Part shown: piece by piece, positions 19,001 to 30,000 of the stretch
Layout of the letters: the number at the start of each line of letters is the position of its first letter
Numbering within the stretch: the stretch's first letter is position 1
Source: Xiphophorus maculatus
Lineage: Eukaryota; Chordata; Actinopteri; Cyprinodontiformes; Poeciliidae
Direction of reading: 5' to 3'
Assembly: GCF_002775205.1 (NCBI RefSeq)
Contig: NC_036447.1
Span: forward strand, 28,084,245 to 28,148,244
Length of the DNA: 64,000 nt
Translations under genes and position numbers: made by a program
The notes under the pieces: generated by a model
What the model was told of the DNA's origin: nothing
Databases searched by the model: none
What the model saw: the letters and a program-made list of their open reading frames with translations, nothing else

Positions 19001-20242
19001 TCGTGAAGCCCGCGACTACCTCGCAGTGCATCGCCTCCAGGTGCGTCTTCAAGTGCCAGTGCCGAGAAAAGCTCTTCAGGCAGATGGAGCAGTGGTAGGG
19101 CCTCTCGCCCGTGTGAGTCCGCCGGTGGAGCCGCAGCTCCCCCTGACTGGCAAACCTCTTGGCGCAGAAAGTGCACGGGAACGGCTTTTCGCCCGTGTGG
19201 ACCCTTTCGTGGATCATGAGGAGCCCTTTCTCTGGAAATCTCTTTTCGCACATGGAACAAGGGAAGGGCCTCTCTCCCGAGTGAGTGCGCAAATGTCGCT
19301 GAAGCTTAGAGGCGTAAGGAAAGTCTTTCCCACAAACCGAGCAGCTGTGGAGGGATGTTATCTTTTCACTCTCGCTCTGAATCAATTTCTTGGAGGGAGT
19401 CTCTGCAGGTACGACGCCTGAGATGGGATTTACTCCTGTGTGAACACAAGTTAAGGAAAAGTACAATATTCAGTGACATTCAGTGGATCCCAGAGTGTTT
19501 CTTTGCATCAACTATTCCACACAATTTTCATGACATACAAATGAGAAAATGTAATATTTTTACATTTTCAATTGTGAGTACACAGATGCATCGGCCTAAA
19601 TTTGGGAGAGCGGCGATTGGCTAATACTTACCTGTGAAACCGATCTTGTCTAACTCCTATCTTGTGCTAAAAATCAGCTACTGTTACCTTTAGTTCTGTG
19701 GTGAGAGATGGCTGACTGACACACCCACCCACCAGATCATGTCTGCACCTGCACGATTAGCAATAGTCACCCCACTGTGACTATTGCTAGTGGAGTGTCG
19801 CCAATTTAGCAACTTTGTTGCTGTACTTAATGAGCAACAAAGTGCTCATTGACCGAATCCAATTAAAATTGGTATCGGTCAAATTTGGAATCGCTAGGTC
19901 AGGCCAGAAAACTACAATCGATGCGCCTGTATTTTCAAAAGAAAAAAAAAGTTGAGTCATGTTTTGTTAATATGTTAATAGCCAGTTTTATTTGTTCTAC
20001 CAACGTTGCATGCTGATTTCTACCATTCAGGGTGTTTCAAATAAATTTTTTTAAAAAGAACAACAAACCACAAATATAAATTTTTTTTACAGCCAATTAA
20101 ACTTTAAAATCTTTATTTACTTACTGACTTCGGAGTAGTCCACTTCTTCCCCGTCTGAGTTGATTAGACCACCTACTTCTTGCTCGTCTTCGTCAACAAG
20201 GCCCACCGCCGGTCCAAAGTGGTCAGAGTTCTCTGAACCCAT
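13041..20242 (-). CDS. C2H2 zinc-finger protein with two finger arrays (9 + 6)
   Basis: Probable nuclear DNA-binding regulator; no specific orthologue is recognised. Coding exons are 20125-20242, 18486-19435, 18221-18404, 17378-17506 and 13041-13720; phases 1, 0, 1, 1 agree and total 687 codons with stop. The start at 20242 opens the first coding exon, whose text ends [11 protein letters not shown], shared with the neighbouring gene. Array 1 (residues about 69-325) has nine C-x2-C...H-x3-H fingers with TGEKP/TGERP linkers; finger 9 ends HRRSC, a C2HC variant. Two acidic exons (357-460) each carry a SUMO-type motif (VKQE, VKDE). Array 2 (about 485-660) has six fingers, and a short polar tail closes the protein. 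No KRAB, SCAN or BTB domain is seen. The 81-nt intron at 18405-18485 is stop-free and in frame. An alternative reading is two genes, but no stop or start separates the arrays. Confidence 0.85.
13940..14300. mobile_element. MITE family C copy
   Basis: It shares with 40590-41070 and 57850-58090 the words CTTCTTGTCGTCTTCTTCTTCG, TGTTTCCA and a following GATCACGTG/GATCAGGTG block. Non-coding, in the last intron of the zinc-finger gene. Limits are approximate. Confidence 0.6.
14301..15166 (-). other. Intron sequence of the two-array zinc-finger gene
   Basis: AT-rich with A-runs (14790-14822) and no coding signal. It lies between the family C copy and the hAT fossil, within the 17377-13721 intron. 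Confidence 0.5.
15167..16790 (-). pseudogene. hAT-type transposase fossil (TTF finger + dimerisation domain)
   Basis: Read on the minus strand, about 16530-16330 gives [13 protein letters not shown] followed by [10 protein letters not shown], the TTF/ZMYM-type zinc finger at the N-terminus of hAT transposases, then in-frame stops. The segment 15595-15167 gives [15 protein letters not shown] and [17 protein letters not shown], the hAT C-terminal dimerisation domain, as a 142-codon open stretch. The transposase core between them is shifted and interrupted. The element is inserted in the last intron of the zinc-finger gene in the same orientation. It is dead as read. Confidence 0.75.
16532..16583. 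repeat. Compound perfect hairpin in the hAT fossil
   Basis: CTTTCCACTAGCAAG (16532-16546) is exactly inverted at 16557-16571, and TTTGTGGACTTGC (16549-16561) is exactly inverted at 16571-16583. The two inverted repeats interlock, a structure expected from replication template switching. Confidence 0.9.
16791..17377 (-). other. Intron of the two-array zinc-finger gene
   Basis: Between the hAT fossil and the donor GTAAGG of the 17378-17506 exon. No coding signal or clear repeat is seen. Confidence 0.5.
17570..18178 (+). mobile_element. MITE family A, near full-length copy (about 0.6 kb)
   Basis: It is bounded by TTAA at both ends (17570-17573 and 18175-18178). The left end reads AAGGGGCAGTATTAGG and the right end is its imperfect inverse (GCATAATACTGACGCTTTAA). 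It is non-coding and occupies most of the intron between the 17378-17506 and 18221-18404 exons. Other long copies are at 28213, 32985, 39438 and 46848. Confidence 0.75.
18405..18485 (-). other. 81-nt in-frame intron (exitron-like)
   Basis: Donor GAG|GTAGTA and acceptor TTTTAAG|GTACC flank an 81-nt segment (27 codons) with no stop in the host frame. Translated through, it gives a hydrophobic stretch ([20 protein letters not shown]) quite unlike the polar protein around it, which argues that it is normally spliced out. Both retained and spliced forms keep the reading frame. Confidence 0.6.
19583..19929. mobile_element. Repeat family E copy (GATGCATCGG ends)
   Basis: The left end GATGCATCGGCC and right end ATCGATGCGCC are near-inverse. 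The inner words (CCGATC, GGTATCGGTC) match the copy at 53690-54010 (ATCGGCC, CCGATACC). It is non-coding and lies in intron 2 of the zinc-finger gene. Confidence 0.5.
19758..19789. repeat. Perfect hairpin, 13-bp arms
   Basis: TAGCAATAGTCAC (19758-19770) and GTGACTATTGCTA (19777-19789) are exact inverses around CCCACT. A second hairpin (19812-19822 with 19833-19843, ACTTTGTTGCT) follows 23 nt later. Confidence 0.9.
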
Positions 20243-20258
20243 CTCTCAAATATATGAT
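20243..20258 (-). promoter_or_regulatory. Leader and acceptor deciding the zinc-finger start
   Basis: A poly-pyrimidine acceptor (TCTTTTTTTTAG) ends at 20259. Sixteen nucleotides of leader then precede the ATG at 20242. The leader exon must therefore lie upstream, probably in the GC-rich block 22640-22960. Confidence 0.5.
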
Positions 20259-20960
20259 CTAAAAAAAAGAGAAATCTATGTTTGACTGTAACAATATGGG
20301 CAAACTGCTCATTGTGAAGGTGAAGAATAAGAGGGTAACATTTTTGTGTCAATACTGTCCAAGTACAACTAGGTATAAGTTTCAAAGTCAGGTGCCAGTA
20401 AAATGACAATTTTAAGACGAAGATTTAACTGTTTACTGCCTTATCAAATAAAATCACTGATTTTTGTATATGTGAATCAGTAGAGGCTGGGTTATGTAAA
20501 AAATATCCTCACTTCCTCAGGTGTATTTTATCATATCAGTTTAGACAAGCATAAATTAATAATGATGATGATGTGAGGATTTTGGTTATTAGTGCATTGC
20601 AGACCAAGCATCAAAACAACAGAAACTGAGACAACATTTTTCAACAACGGCTCACTGGTGCAGAGTTATGAAATAAATTAGTAATTGTTTTTCTGTACCG
20701 GTCAATACTAAACCTCACATATCGGTATTCTGTCAAAAGTGAAGTGTGTCATCAGGACGGCTACTAACAGCACACTTCCAAAAAAATCTAACTTTTATCA
20801 AAATAAAATAAAGCTACAGGAAGAAAAACATTGAAAGAGAACTGAGAAATCTAACAAATGTAGGACGAGCCATGAAGAAAACCATTAAAAGACTGGAAAA
20901 GATTTGAAAGTGCAGAAACACAGATGGATTTAGTTCGGCAGTCTGCAACCTGCCGATCTG

Positions 20961-21085
20961 CAGCCGCAAGTGGCTCCGGTGGCGCAAGTTCATCTCGTAA
21001 CCCGAGGGTTGCTGGTTCGAACCCCTGTCCATCTGTCTCAGTTATTGGGCAAGACAGGTCGTCTACCTTTCCAGTTGGTGGTCAG
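20961..21085 (+). repeat. tRNA-derived SINE fragment
   Basis: An A-box-like TGGCGCAAGTT is followed 34 nt later by a B-box GGTTCGAACCC, the internal RNA polymerase III promoter of tRNA-derived SINEs. No intact cloverleaf is formed, so it is not called a tRNA gene. It lies in the 5' intron of the zinc-finger gene. Confidence 0.6.
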
Positions 21086-21452
21086 ACAAGCATTTCAACA
21101 TTTAAAATGATAAAGAACAAATTAATGTCTTTAAAAAATAATACCAAATGCAGGTTTTAGCAGTTTTTCCATAAGTAGTTCAATTAAATGCTAACAAAAG
21201 AATGACATTTAAAGTACAAGTGATATTATTTTATATGTTATTTTACCATAAATGTCAACATCACATAGAGAAAATGTATCTGTCTTTTTTTGTAGAGGTT
21301 TTCTGTCTTTTTTTTTTTTCATTTAAAACATGAAAAGTAGAAATAAAAGGGTTTTTTTTTAAATAAATGATACATTTTCGGTAAACTGATTTTTTAAAAA
21401 AGTATAGATAAACTGTATTTCTTTTTTTTTGTTCAAAAAGTCAGGTTGCATT

Positions 21453-21496
21453 TGCGCCTCTAAACGAGGCGCAAATGTGCCTCGTTTAGAGGCGCA
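21453..21496. repeat. Perfect hairpin, 18-bp arms
   Basis: TGCGCCTCTAAACGAGGC (21453-21470) is exactly inverted at 21479-21496 around the 8-nt spacer GCAAATGT. It is the longest perfect hairpin in the window. Confidence 0.95.
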
Positions 21497-21831
21497 TTTT
21501 TAATCAGCCGCATTTAGGGCAAAAATGTTTCATTGGATTATAAAGGTTGCAGACCAATGGCTTTGATAAAAAGCATATGAAATCACAAAGAAATCGCATA
21601 TGAAATCACCAGCATTTCATGTTGAGGATTGGAAATTGATGTTTTCCATCTAAACTGATTGAGTTTGGACTATTATTAAGAAGAATGGACAAACGTTTTA
21701 AAGCTTGTTGACACATACCTCAAAATAAGTATCATTGCAATTGGAGTTGAGGGCATTATGACAAATTATAGACTTAGGGCATGGAGGTTAAATTTAAAGG
21801 CAAGCCACACTTTTAAGATGTATCTTTGTTT

Positions 21832-21872
21832 AAAATAAATAAATAAATAAATAAATAAAATTAATTAATTAA
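21832..21872. repeat. (AAAT)n / (AATT)n microsatellite
   Basis: Seven AAAT-type units pass into AATT units. Simple sequence, seen directly. Confidence 0.9.
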
Positions 21873-22025
21873 AAAATAATGTATCATTTTCCTTTCAACT
21901 TCACAAATCCTACTGAAACATATCGAAGTTTGTGACTGTTAAGGTACAAAAGGTAAACAAGTTAAAGGCTTAGTGAGGCACTGTTGTTGTCCCCACCCTG
22001 GAGGACATCCACGGTCCTGCTCAAG

Positions 22026-22050
22026 GACAGACAGACGGACAGACAGACAG
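22026..22050. repeat. Short (GACA)n tract
   Basis: Six GACA-type units, one of them GACG, lie upstream of the GC-rich promoter block. Confidence 0.8.
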
Positions 22051-22639
22051 CAGGAGGTGTTGCGGATGGAAGAGTGACTCCAAACGACACGCGCAACCTT
22101 CCTCGCGCCACAAATCTGACGGAAAGGTGTCGCCTGTATTTTCTGGGACTTTTGATAATTCAACGTGAAGAGAGCAGCTGGCCCAGTAGCATTAGCTCCA
22201 GGCTGCTAATTCTGCATATCTGCTGCCTCATATCTACTGTTTTCAATCAATTAAATGACTAACCTGTTAGAGGACAGGACTCTCTGCTGGAATGGGGGGT
22301 AAATGCACCACCCTCACCAGACCTAGTGAGCTGAGCAGACAGCAATTGACCTGGAAATGACTTGTTTTAATCGCGACAGCCGCGGTCACCACCAAGCTGG
22401 TCAGCGACCACCTCCTCCGCCTCCTCTGGGGGGGGGGAGGACCGCTGATAGCCAGCTATCGGAGACATGGGTGGCGTTTCACGGCATCATTTATCTTAAC
22501 AAGCAGCTGATAATGACCCACATTTTGACAAAAAAAATCAAGCGACATTAATCATCACAGCCCGCTAGAAATTCACCAGATTTCTACAAGACCCCCCCTC
22601 TCAGCTGGGGACAACACTCGCTAACTCGACTAGCTAACG

Positions 22640-22960
22640 ACAGACAATGGACATGTTGACCAACCTCTGCATGGATTGTTCCCTCTGGTAAAAGGAGCCG
22701 CTTCGAAATAGTTAATGGCGGCGAAGCGGCAATAAGCGCGTTAACGCGTCAGCTCCGTGCTCAGGGTGCTACAACGGCGCGTCAAATGATTGTAAACAAA
22801 CAAATGAGTCACGTTAGAAACACGACTGATGACAACACTTTCAGCTCGAGTTGGTGCTACAGACCCTCGGCACTTCCGGTTATCATAATAAAAGCCCCCG
22901 AACAGCGCAACAGTGCGTTTATTCCTAAAGCTCTGCAGCGGATGGCAGGCAAACGTGGCC
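22640..22960 (-). promoter_or_regulatory. Probable promoter and leader exon of the two-array zinc-finger gene
   Basis: A CpG-rich island in an AT-rich region, containing a 12-bp palindrome CGCGTTAACGCG (22737-22748) and CTTCCGG (CCGGAAG, ETS type) near 22874. It lies 2.4 kb upstream of the coding start, on the side expected for the minus-strand gene. The exact leader exon is not defined. Confidence 0.45.
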
Positions 22961-22980
22961 AAGTCAATGGGAGCAAATGA

Positions 22981-23775
22981 AAAGACTGCTTGATAATGTT
23001 TGTTTTAAAAGTCTCTCTGGCTTCATTTATAAAACGTTTATTTTTCTCAAATCTATCAAAAAAAAGTTCTTTTAAATAACTGCCATGCTAACTGCACACT
23101 ATACAGACAGAAATAAGAGAAACACATTTGCATTCTCAGAATCAAAATGTTGACAAATTAAAATTCAATGATTGCATTTATTGTATTTCAATGCAGTCTT
23201 TTTGATGCGTTCTGATGTTTCTCTTTGATTATGAGCATCACAATTGAGGTTGGAAGGCCTCTTTGCCATCACCATAATCTTTAGGTCAATATAGAAGAAT
23301 GACTTTACATCTAAATCTGCCAGAGGTATGAATAATACCAGTCATAACTATTACTAAAATAAATATTATATCTATAAATACTGTATTCATGACTTTTTAA
23401 GGCCTAAAAATAAGAATGGTCTGTACTTGTATAGCACTTTATCCAGTCCAGAGGACTCCAAGGCGCTTTACACTACATTCAGTTATTCGCCCATTCATCC
23501 ATTGCAAACTTCTTTGCAGGACCATCTGCCCTGGAACAGTCTGACACCTTCCACATCTAAAAAAAAAAAAAGCTTTATGTATTAGTTTAAAATTTGTAAA
23601 ACAGGACTAAAGCATTAAAAAGGCAATATTTCTCTCCATCTTTTATAAACACCGTATTACTTCATATGAAGAAAACAAAATCACTGAAGTGTTTCTAACA
23701 AAAGCTTGTATTTCAACAACGAGGAGTTTAAAATAACATCGATGTAGTGCATTTAAAAAAAAAACATGTACTGTA
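22981..23775. other. Intergenic DNA between the two zinc-finger genes
   Basis: No gene is seen. The segment 23405-23530 matches a common fish interspersed repeat (GTACTTGTATAGCACTTTAT ... AAGGCGCTTTACAC), also seen at 43785-43885. Confidence 0.5.
23405..23530. repeat. Teleost interspersed repeat (GCGCTTTACAC type)
   Basis: The words TTGTATAGCACTTTATCCAG and CAAGGCGCTTTACACTAC followed by CCCATTCATCC belong to a widespread fish repeat often at SINE/LINE 3' ends. A second copy is at 43785-43885. Confidence 0.55.
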
Positions 23776-23777
23776 TT

Positions 23778-23783
23778 TTTATT
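23778..23783 (-). terminator. Polyadenylation signal of the 24019-34962 zinc-finger gene
   Basis: AATAAA on the minus strand (tttatt) lies 236 nt after the stop codon at 24019. It is the first good candidate downstream. Confidence 0.5.
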
Positions 23784-24018
23784 TGGCATGCAGTTTATAA
23801 AAGGCACTAAAATAGAACAGAAGAGCTACCACCGAAGAGGAAGCATTAAGACGTAGGCACAGAACTTAAACACAGCCAGAAAACACAGACATAGAAAACA
23901 CAGTAAGTCTCCAAACTGTTCCCCAGCTCGGAAACCACCTCCAAAGGAATGGAAGATAGAAGAGCAAAGAGCAGTTTACTGTGACACCGTTGATAGGAAT
24001 GCGTGAACAGAAGTATTG

Positions 24019-27000
24019 TCAGATTTCCAGCTTGTTCTGCTGTTTGGGTCTGCCAAGCTGCCTGGTTGGTCCCATTCGTCTGCCGGCATGCGTCCGCTGG
24101 TGCTGCCGAAGCCCCTGGCGGTAAATGAAACTCTTCTCGCACTCCCCGCACTTGTAGGGTCTTTCCCCGGTGTGGAGACGGTGGTGGACCTTCAGCTCCT
24201 CGGCTCGGGAGTAGCCTTTCCCACAGACACTGCAGACGAACGGCCTGTCTTTGATGTGGGTCTGGTAGTGCGCGTTCAGGTAGGAGTTAATCTGAAACGT
24301 CTTCCCGCAGATGGAGCAGGCGTACGGCCTCTCCCCGGAGTGCTGCATCTCGTGGAGCTTGAGCGAAGACGCCGTGTGGAAACCCCGGCCGCAGAGCGAG
24401 CAGAGGAAGGGCCGCTCGCCCGTGTGGATGCGCTGGTGAATCTGGATGTAGCTCTCGTTGATGAACATCTTACCGCAGTCCGGGCACGAGTAGCGCTTCT
24501 CCTTGACGTGGCTCTTCATGTGCGTCTCCAGTTTGTCTTTGTCGTCAAACTGAACGCAGCAGCGACGGCAGAAGAGGAACTGCGCCGCGCCGCGCTCAGC
24601 CGTCTCCGACTCGGCCGCGGCCTCGCTGTGCGTCGTGACGTGGTGCGCCTGCAAAGCCGACTGGCTTTTGCAGTCCTTCCCGCATTCCAGGCAGTGGAGG
24701 GACGAACGGATCTTTGATTCTCCCGGCAGGGACTTCAGATATTCTGAGAGTTCGGACACGGAGGGATTCACCTCGTCCTCGAAGTCCACAGCGTCTTTTC
24801 GACCTCGGGAAGGAAAAAGCAAACAAACACCCATTTCATCCTTCATTCATCAGAAAGTTTTATATAGACTATATATGCCAGTAAAGTCTCATAAAATACT
24901 GTCACGACATGCTGACAGTTTTAAGAGATATGTAAATAAATATTTTTCATAAACGTTACATACTGCCCATTTAAGACCTAACAATCAAAATCACAGATAT
25001 AAGCTTTAAATATACACACAGAGTGCGTGAGCAATGGCTCTATCATTTATGAGTTTCACCTTTTGAACATGATTGCAGAAATAAACTTTCTGATGATCTT
25101 CCAATGGATTGACATGCACCTTTAAAGAACTGTTCAATCTCACCAAGGTGGACTTTGTAGTGCGTTTTGAGATTCCCCTTCTGGTTGAAGCCCCGCCCAC
25201 AGATGGAGCAGCAGTACGGTTTTTCCCCCGTGTGGATCAGCTCGTGCCGCTCCAGTTTGTATGCGTGGGGAAACTGTTTGCTGCAAACGGAGCAGCGGTG
25301 CTCGATTCTCCCCTTGGGCTGTTTCAGGAGCTCCGGGGGGATTTCTATCGGCCCACGCGACGCCTTCCTCCGAGGACGCCTCTTCCCTGTAAGGAAGGAA
25401 TGACAGTCAAGTAAAAGTGGGGAAAACAAAGAGATGCCAACCAGACCTGCTCCAACGAGTGCTTATTGTGCCATTTCGCCTCAGTGTGCGTTCCAATACC
25501 TGAAAAACCAGCTGGTTCATTCCCGGAAGTCAGAATTCCAGATTCAACATGGCGAACTCATAAAACAGAGGCAGTTGCAGGAGTTACCTGTTCACCTGCT
25601 GTCCCCACAGTTTGTTTTACAATAAACCGGTGACACACGCACACACCATCTGTTTCAGTGAGCATGTCCTTGCATTACTGTTTAAAGTGGACAGAAATAC
25701 AATCTTATTCATTACTGAAAACTTCATTTGACTCAGTCACTCAGTTTACTAAGTGAAACATATTATATGAATCAATTACACAGAAACTGATGTTTTCAAG
25801 CTTTTATTTATGTTAAGATATACTGTATTTAATTATAAACTTGAATAAAAGAAGCTGAATTCATGCGAATACACTGTTAAGTCCAGAGTGCAACATCATT
25901 TTTGATGATTTCACATGGCAGATATCCTTGACATGTCATGGTTCGCATACAAATAACACGGTTTTCTGCCTAAGATGAAACTAAATGTTTACTCTTGTAA
26001 GAAGGAGTGATGCAGGTTGTTTCTTTTAACTGTCAGTTTCCAGTTATTTGCCATAATTAAAATAAATAAGTAAATACATTTTTGAGTTTGAAAAGTCAAA
26101 AAATTGCCAGAAATAAATCAGAAATTTTCTAGCAAGAAAAAGAAGAAGAAAAAAGTTTCAAAAACTGAAATTGAGATTTGTCTCTCAATTTAGAGAAAAC
26201 AAAATCTTGGACATTTCTGAGTTTCAATAGTAGAACATTTTCAACTTTTGGAAATTTGTTCTTTTTCTTTCAAATTTCTAAGAATTTTTCTAGCAAATTT
26301 TCAACTTTTCAAACACAGAAGTTTTGAATTTTGAATTCAATTTTTTCCCTACTTGAGCACAGCGATTATTGTTTTAAAAAGGTACTTGATGATTATTTGG
26401 CATTTTAAAGTCAGAACATCTGCCACCAGTGGCAGATAAAAAAAATTATTTGAAAAAAAAATAGAAACTGGGCAACCATATAGTAAATGTACACACTTTC
26501 CTTTCCCCTCAGCAAACAAATCAGAACACATTGACAGCATGAATATATTTACTTTTCTTACCAGTACAAACATTTTCATTTTCTCCTTCAGCAGAGTGTC
26601 TGGCATCTTTTTTCTGTAAGGGTTGCTTTGCTGTAACAAGAAAAGAGATCCTGCTGTAAAGAAATCATGGCCAACACCAGCATAAACCATTTTACAACGT
26701 CTGTTTATGAGACAATTATCAACAGAGTAAAGCAAAAACTGGGAAGGGCTTTAATTCCCCTGCAGATTAATGGATAAAAAAAAGGTCTGGTTGATGAGTC
26801 AGACACCCGCAACTCCTCTGATATCATTTCACTGGTTCTTCTAAAACCCCCACATTACAATACATTAAAAGGAACTACAAAAAAAACCCCAAAAAACTGG
26901 AAAAATACATTTACATCACGATTATTTATTTTGTTTTCACGAACTCTGCAACAAATCAAGATGAAAGGTTTTCTGGACTCACCAGTCACACAGAGGGTAG

Positions 27001-30000
27001 TGTCGGAGTTTATTTCTTGTGGTTCGGGATGGGTGCAGATGTTTCTCCTTCTTCGGCTACGTCTCGATACTTTAAAATAAAATAGCGAGACTATCACAAA
27101 AACAACAGCATGCAATAATGATATTTTGAATTAGACTCGCCCACAAAGCGTTAGGGAGAAGTTTATGTACACTTACAATGGAAATGAATGAAATTCTCAT
27201 GCTGTTTTTTTTTTTTAAGATGTTGGGGTTTTTTTCTTCTAAATTGATGTTCTGTCTCCAATTAAGGAACATAAAATATCAGTATGTAAATATTTAGTTT
27301 AGCTTGAACCATGTGTGAATTAGAGAAAATCTGAATTCAGACCTAGGAATTAAGATATTTGAAGGAATTCAGATATTTGTTTAAAAGTAACGGCTAAAAA
27401 TAAACAAGGAAACAGTTCCGAATCATCTTAAAAGTCCTTGAAGCATGCATGTCATTGATCGGTGACAGTATGTTTATGATAGGAACTGTCATAAAGATTC
27501 ACCTCCTTCACGTGTCTCTAAGTCTCCCTCACACAGCAGTGGAGACTGAGAAACCTGTCTCCGGACTCTTCTCCTCGCTGTAACAAAGTCGTACAAAAAT
27601 CACCCATTTTTACACTGTATGTCAATTTAAATAAAACAACATCTCAGCATCCATTTGCACTTGTGCCACTTTCCTGTTTCCAATCACCTACCAGAGTGTA
27701 AAGGAACACGCTCTCCTTTGTCTGGGTTTGCCAAAGGTCGCCCTCTGACCTTTTTTGCTCGTCTCCGTCGCGTTCTTGCTAAAAAAAAAAAATTGAGAAG
27801 AGAACAACCTCAAAACCAAATCAAGTTTTCTTTCGGCACGTTTATGCATTTTTGTCTAATGTCGTGTTTACCAGGATGTGAAGTTGAGATCTTCGTCGTC
27901 CTCACGACTCCCTCTTCCTGTTCCTCTTCCTTGTTTTCTTCCTCGTCTCCTACAACTTCCATGATGAGAGTTGGACTGCCGCAGTCCCTCGAGTTTTGAG
28001 AATGCACCAGGATGACTTCCTGTTTGGCACAATCATTTAAAAAAACAAAAAAAACAAACAAACATCACAATCCGTTATCAGAGCACAAAAGTGCATTTTA
28101 TATTTGTATGAAAACGGTATTAAATTATGATAGTGGAAGACAGGTGGCAGTTTAAACCAAATATCTACATCCTCAGTCATAAAAAAACAACTTTTTTCCA
28201 TCCTCTCTGACATTAAAGGGGAAGCATTATGTAAAAGTATGTAAAACTTTTTTGAGCTCTACATCATATTATAATTTTATTCCCTCATTAAAAACATCCC
28301 TGGAGTTTTGCTTTGTTTCTTCAAACTAGTCAGCAGAAATTTGCTGGTGGAATCTCATCTGCTGAGCTCATTATACTGGTAAAAATGTTATTAAAGGGTC
28401 AATAGAGGAGCCATGTTGTGATGATTTTCTGAAGGCGGAGCTTCAGAAAGAGCAGGAGTTTCTTAAAGAGACAGAGGCCCAATTTCGAGTCGATAAATTA
28501 GGTACCCAAATTTCTTTTAAGTGATATTTGATATATAGCATTTTCATAACAACTGAAGGTGACATTTTTGCTTGATTGTGCAATAAAATGATACTCTATG
28601 ACTGGAAAATACATAATACCACCTCTTTAAATCAGACTAGATATTTCTTACTTTAGGTCGTTTAGTTTTATGAAAAGCCAGAACAGTTGGTGAAATGATT
28701 TTTTCACTACGTAACATTCTGTCTGTCTGTCTGTCTGTCCATGCAACCCGGGAAGTTCTGGTGTTAAATGTTACGTCTTTTAAAAAAGACAACAAAAAGT
28801 TACCTTCTCAGACTGGGAAACCTCTGTACAATCAGGCTCTTGGTCAGAAACGTTTCCTGCAAAGATGGATAAAGAAGAGACATACAACAGATTTAGAGGA
28901 AAACTAAAGTATTTGCGAGATTAACCCTGGGTCCTGGCCTTTTGTGTTGGAATAGGAGGGATTGCTTTGGTAAACAGACCCGGCCCTCAGCGTGAAACTA
29001 ACTAACTTGGTTAAATGTTACGTTTTTTTAGAAGAAACTTAAACTAACTAAGTGAAACTAACTAATTTCATAAACAATAATTACTATGGAGTTTGGATGA
29101 TGCTCAGCCCATCACTTCCCTGTCGTACTTAGCTGAAACTATTGTACTTCAGAATAGTATAATTCCTCAACTGTACACTGTAAAAAAATGTCCATAAATT
29201 TCACGGTATAAAATGGTAAAATACCAACAGATAGAAAATTCCCTGAAACAACAGGTCTTCATCTGATGGTTTTTATCTGTGCTTTTTGTTTGGTTGCAGA
29301 GAGGATTTTGTGGTAAACACCTCATTGACAACATGTGAGTCTCAAGCTCAACCTGTGACTGGGAAGACCGTATCCATGTTGCAAAGCCTGGACTCAGTGG
29401 TTTGTTACTCTCAACCCAGAGCAAGAATCCCTTTATTATGTTTTTCTTCTATAATAGGTTATCTCTTATATGGACATATATGCTGCTTATTTTTCAGATC
29501 TCAGTAATACTGTGAGGAAACTGGACAGAAAACATTTTTTAGCTGATTTTCTTTTCTTTTTTTTTTACAAAATTTTAAATAGAAATTATTTTTTTCAGCG
29601 GACTACTCATCGTCTATACTTTGTTTAATTTGGACTTATTTTCTTTATTACTTTCCATATTGAAATGCTGATGAACTACATTTCCTTGTATGTTGCACTG
29701 TAATTTTTATGGTAACATTCTGGTAACAACAGCTACCGGTAATTTACTACAAAAGTAGATTTTTTTACAATTAAATGTCAATATATCATAAAGTCCTACC
29801 GTGTTTTTCACTTATCTAGTACGGTATATGTTTTGTTTTTATAGTAAGTTGCATAAAACGTTTAGTTCTAAATTGCTAAAGTCACGGTTGCCAAAATATT
29901 ATACCGTAATATTGCCTCAGTAGGGCATTATGGTATATGGCCGTTTTTACAAAGGGAAAACCACAGCTGCTGGTATTTTACCGTATTCTAAGAAATACGG

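Noticed and set aside
18924-19421. Long plus-strand frame opposite the finger array, also 24016-24717
   Set aside because: Antisense shadows of C2H2 coding sequence; repeats of the finger codons keep the opposite strand open.
20961-21085. Possible tRNA gene
   Set aside because: A and B boxes are present, but the acceptor stem and anticodon arm do not pair, so a SINE fragment fits better.
28719-28739. CRISPR-like or other ordered array
   Set aside because: Only a plain (CTGT)n tract; no spaced repeats of the CRISPR kind occur anywhere in this animal sequence.
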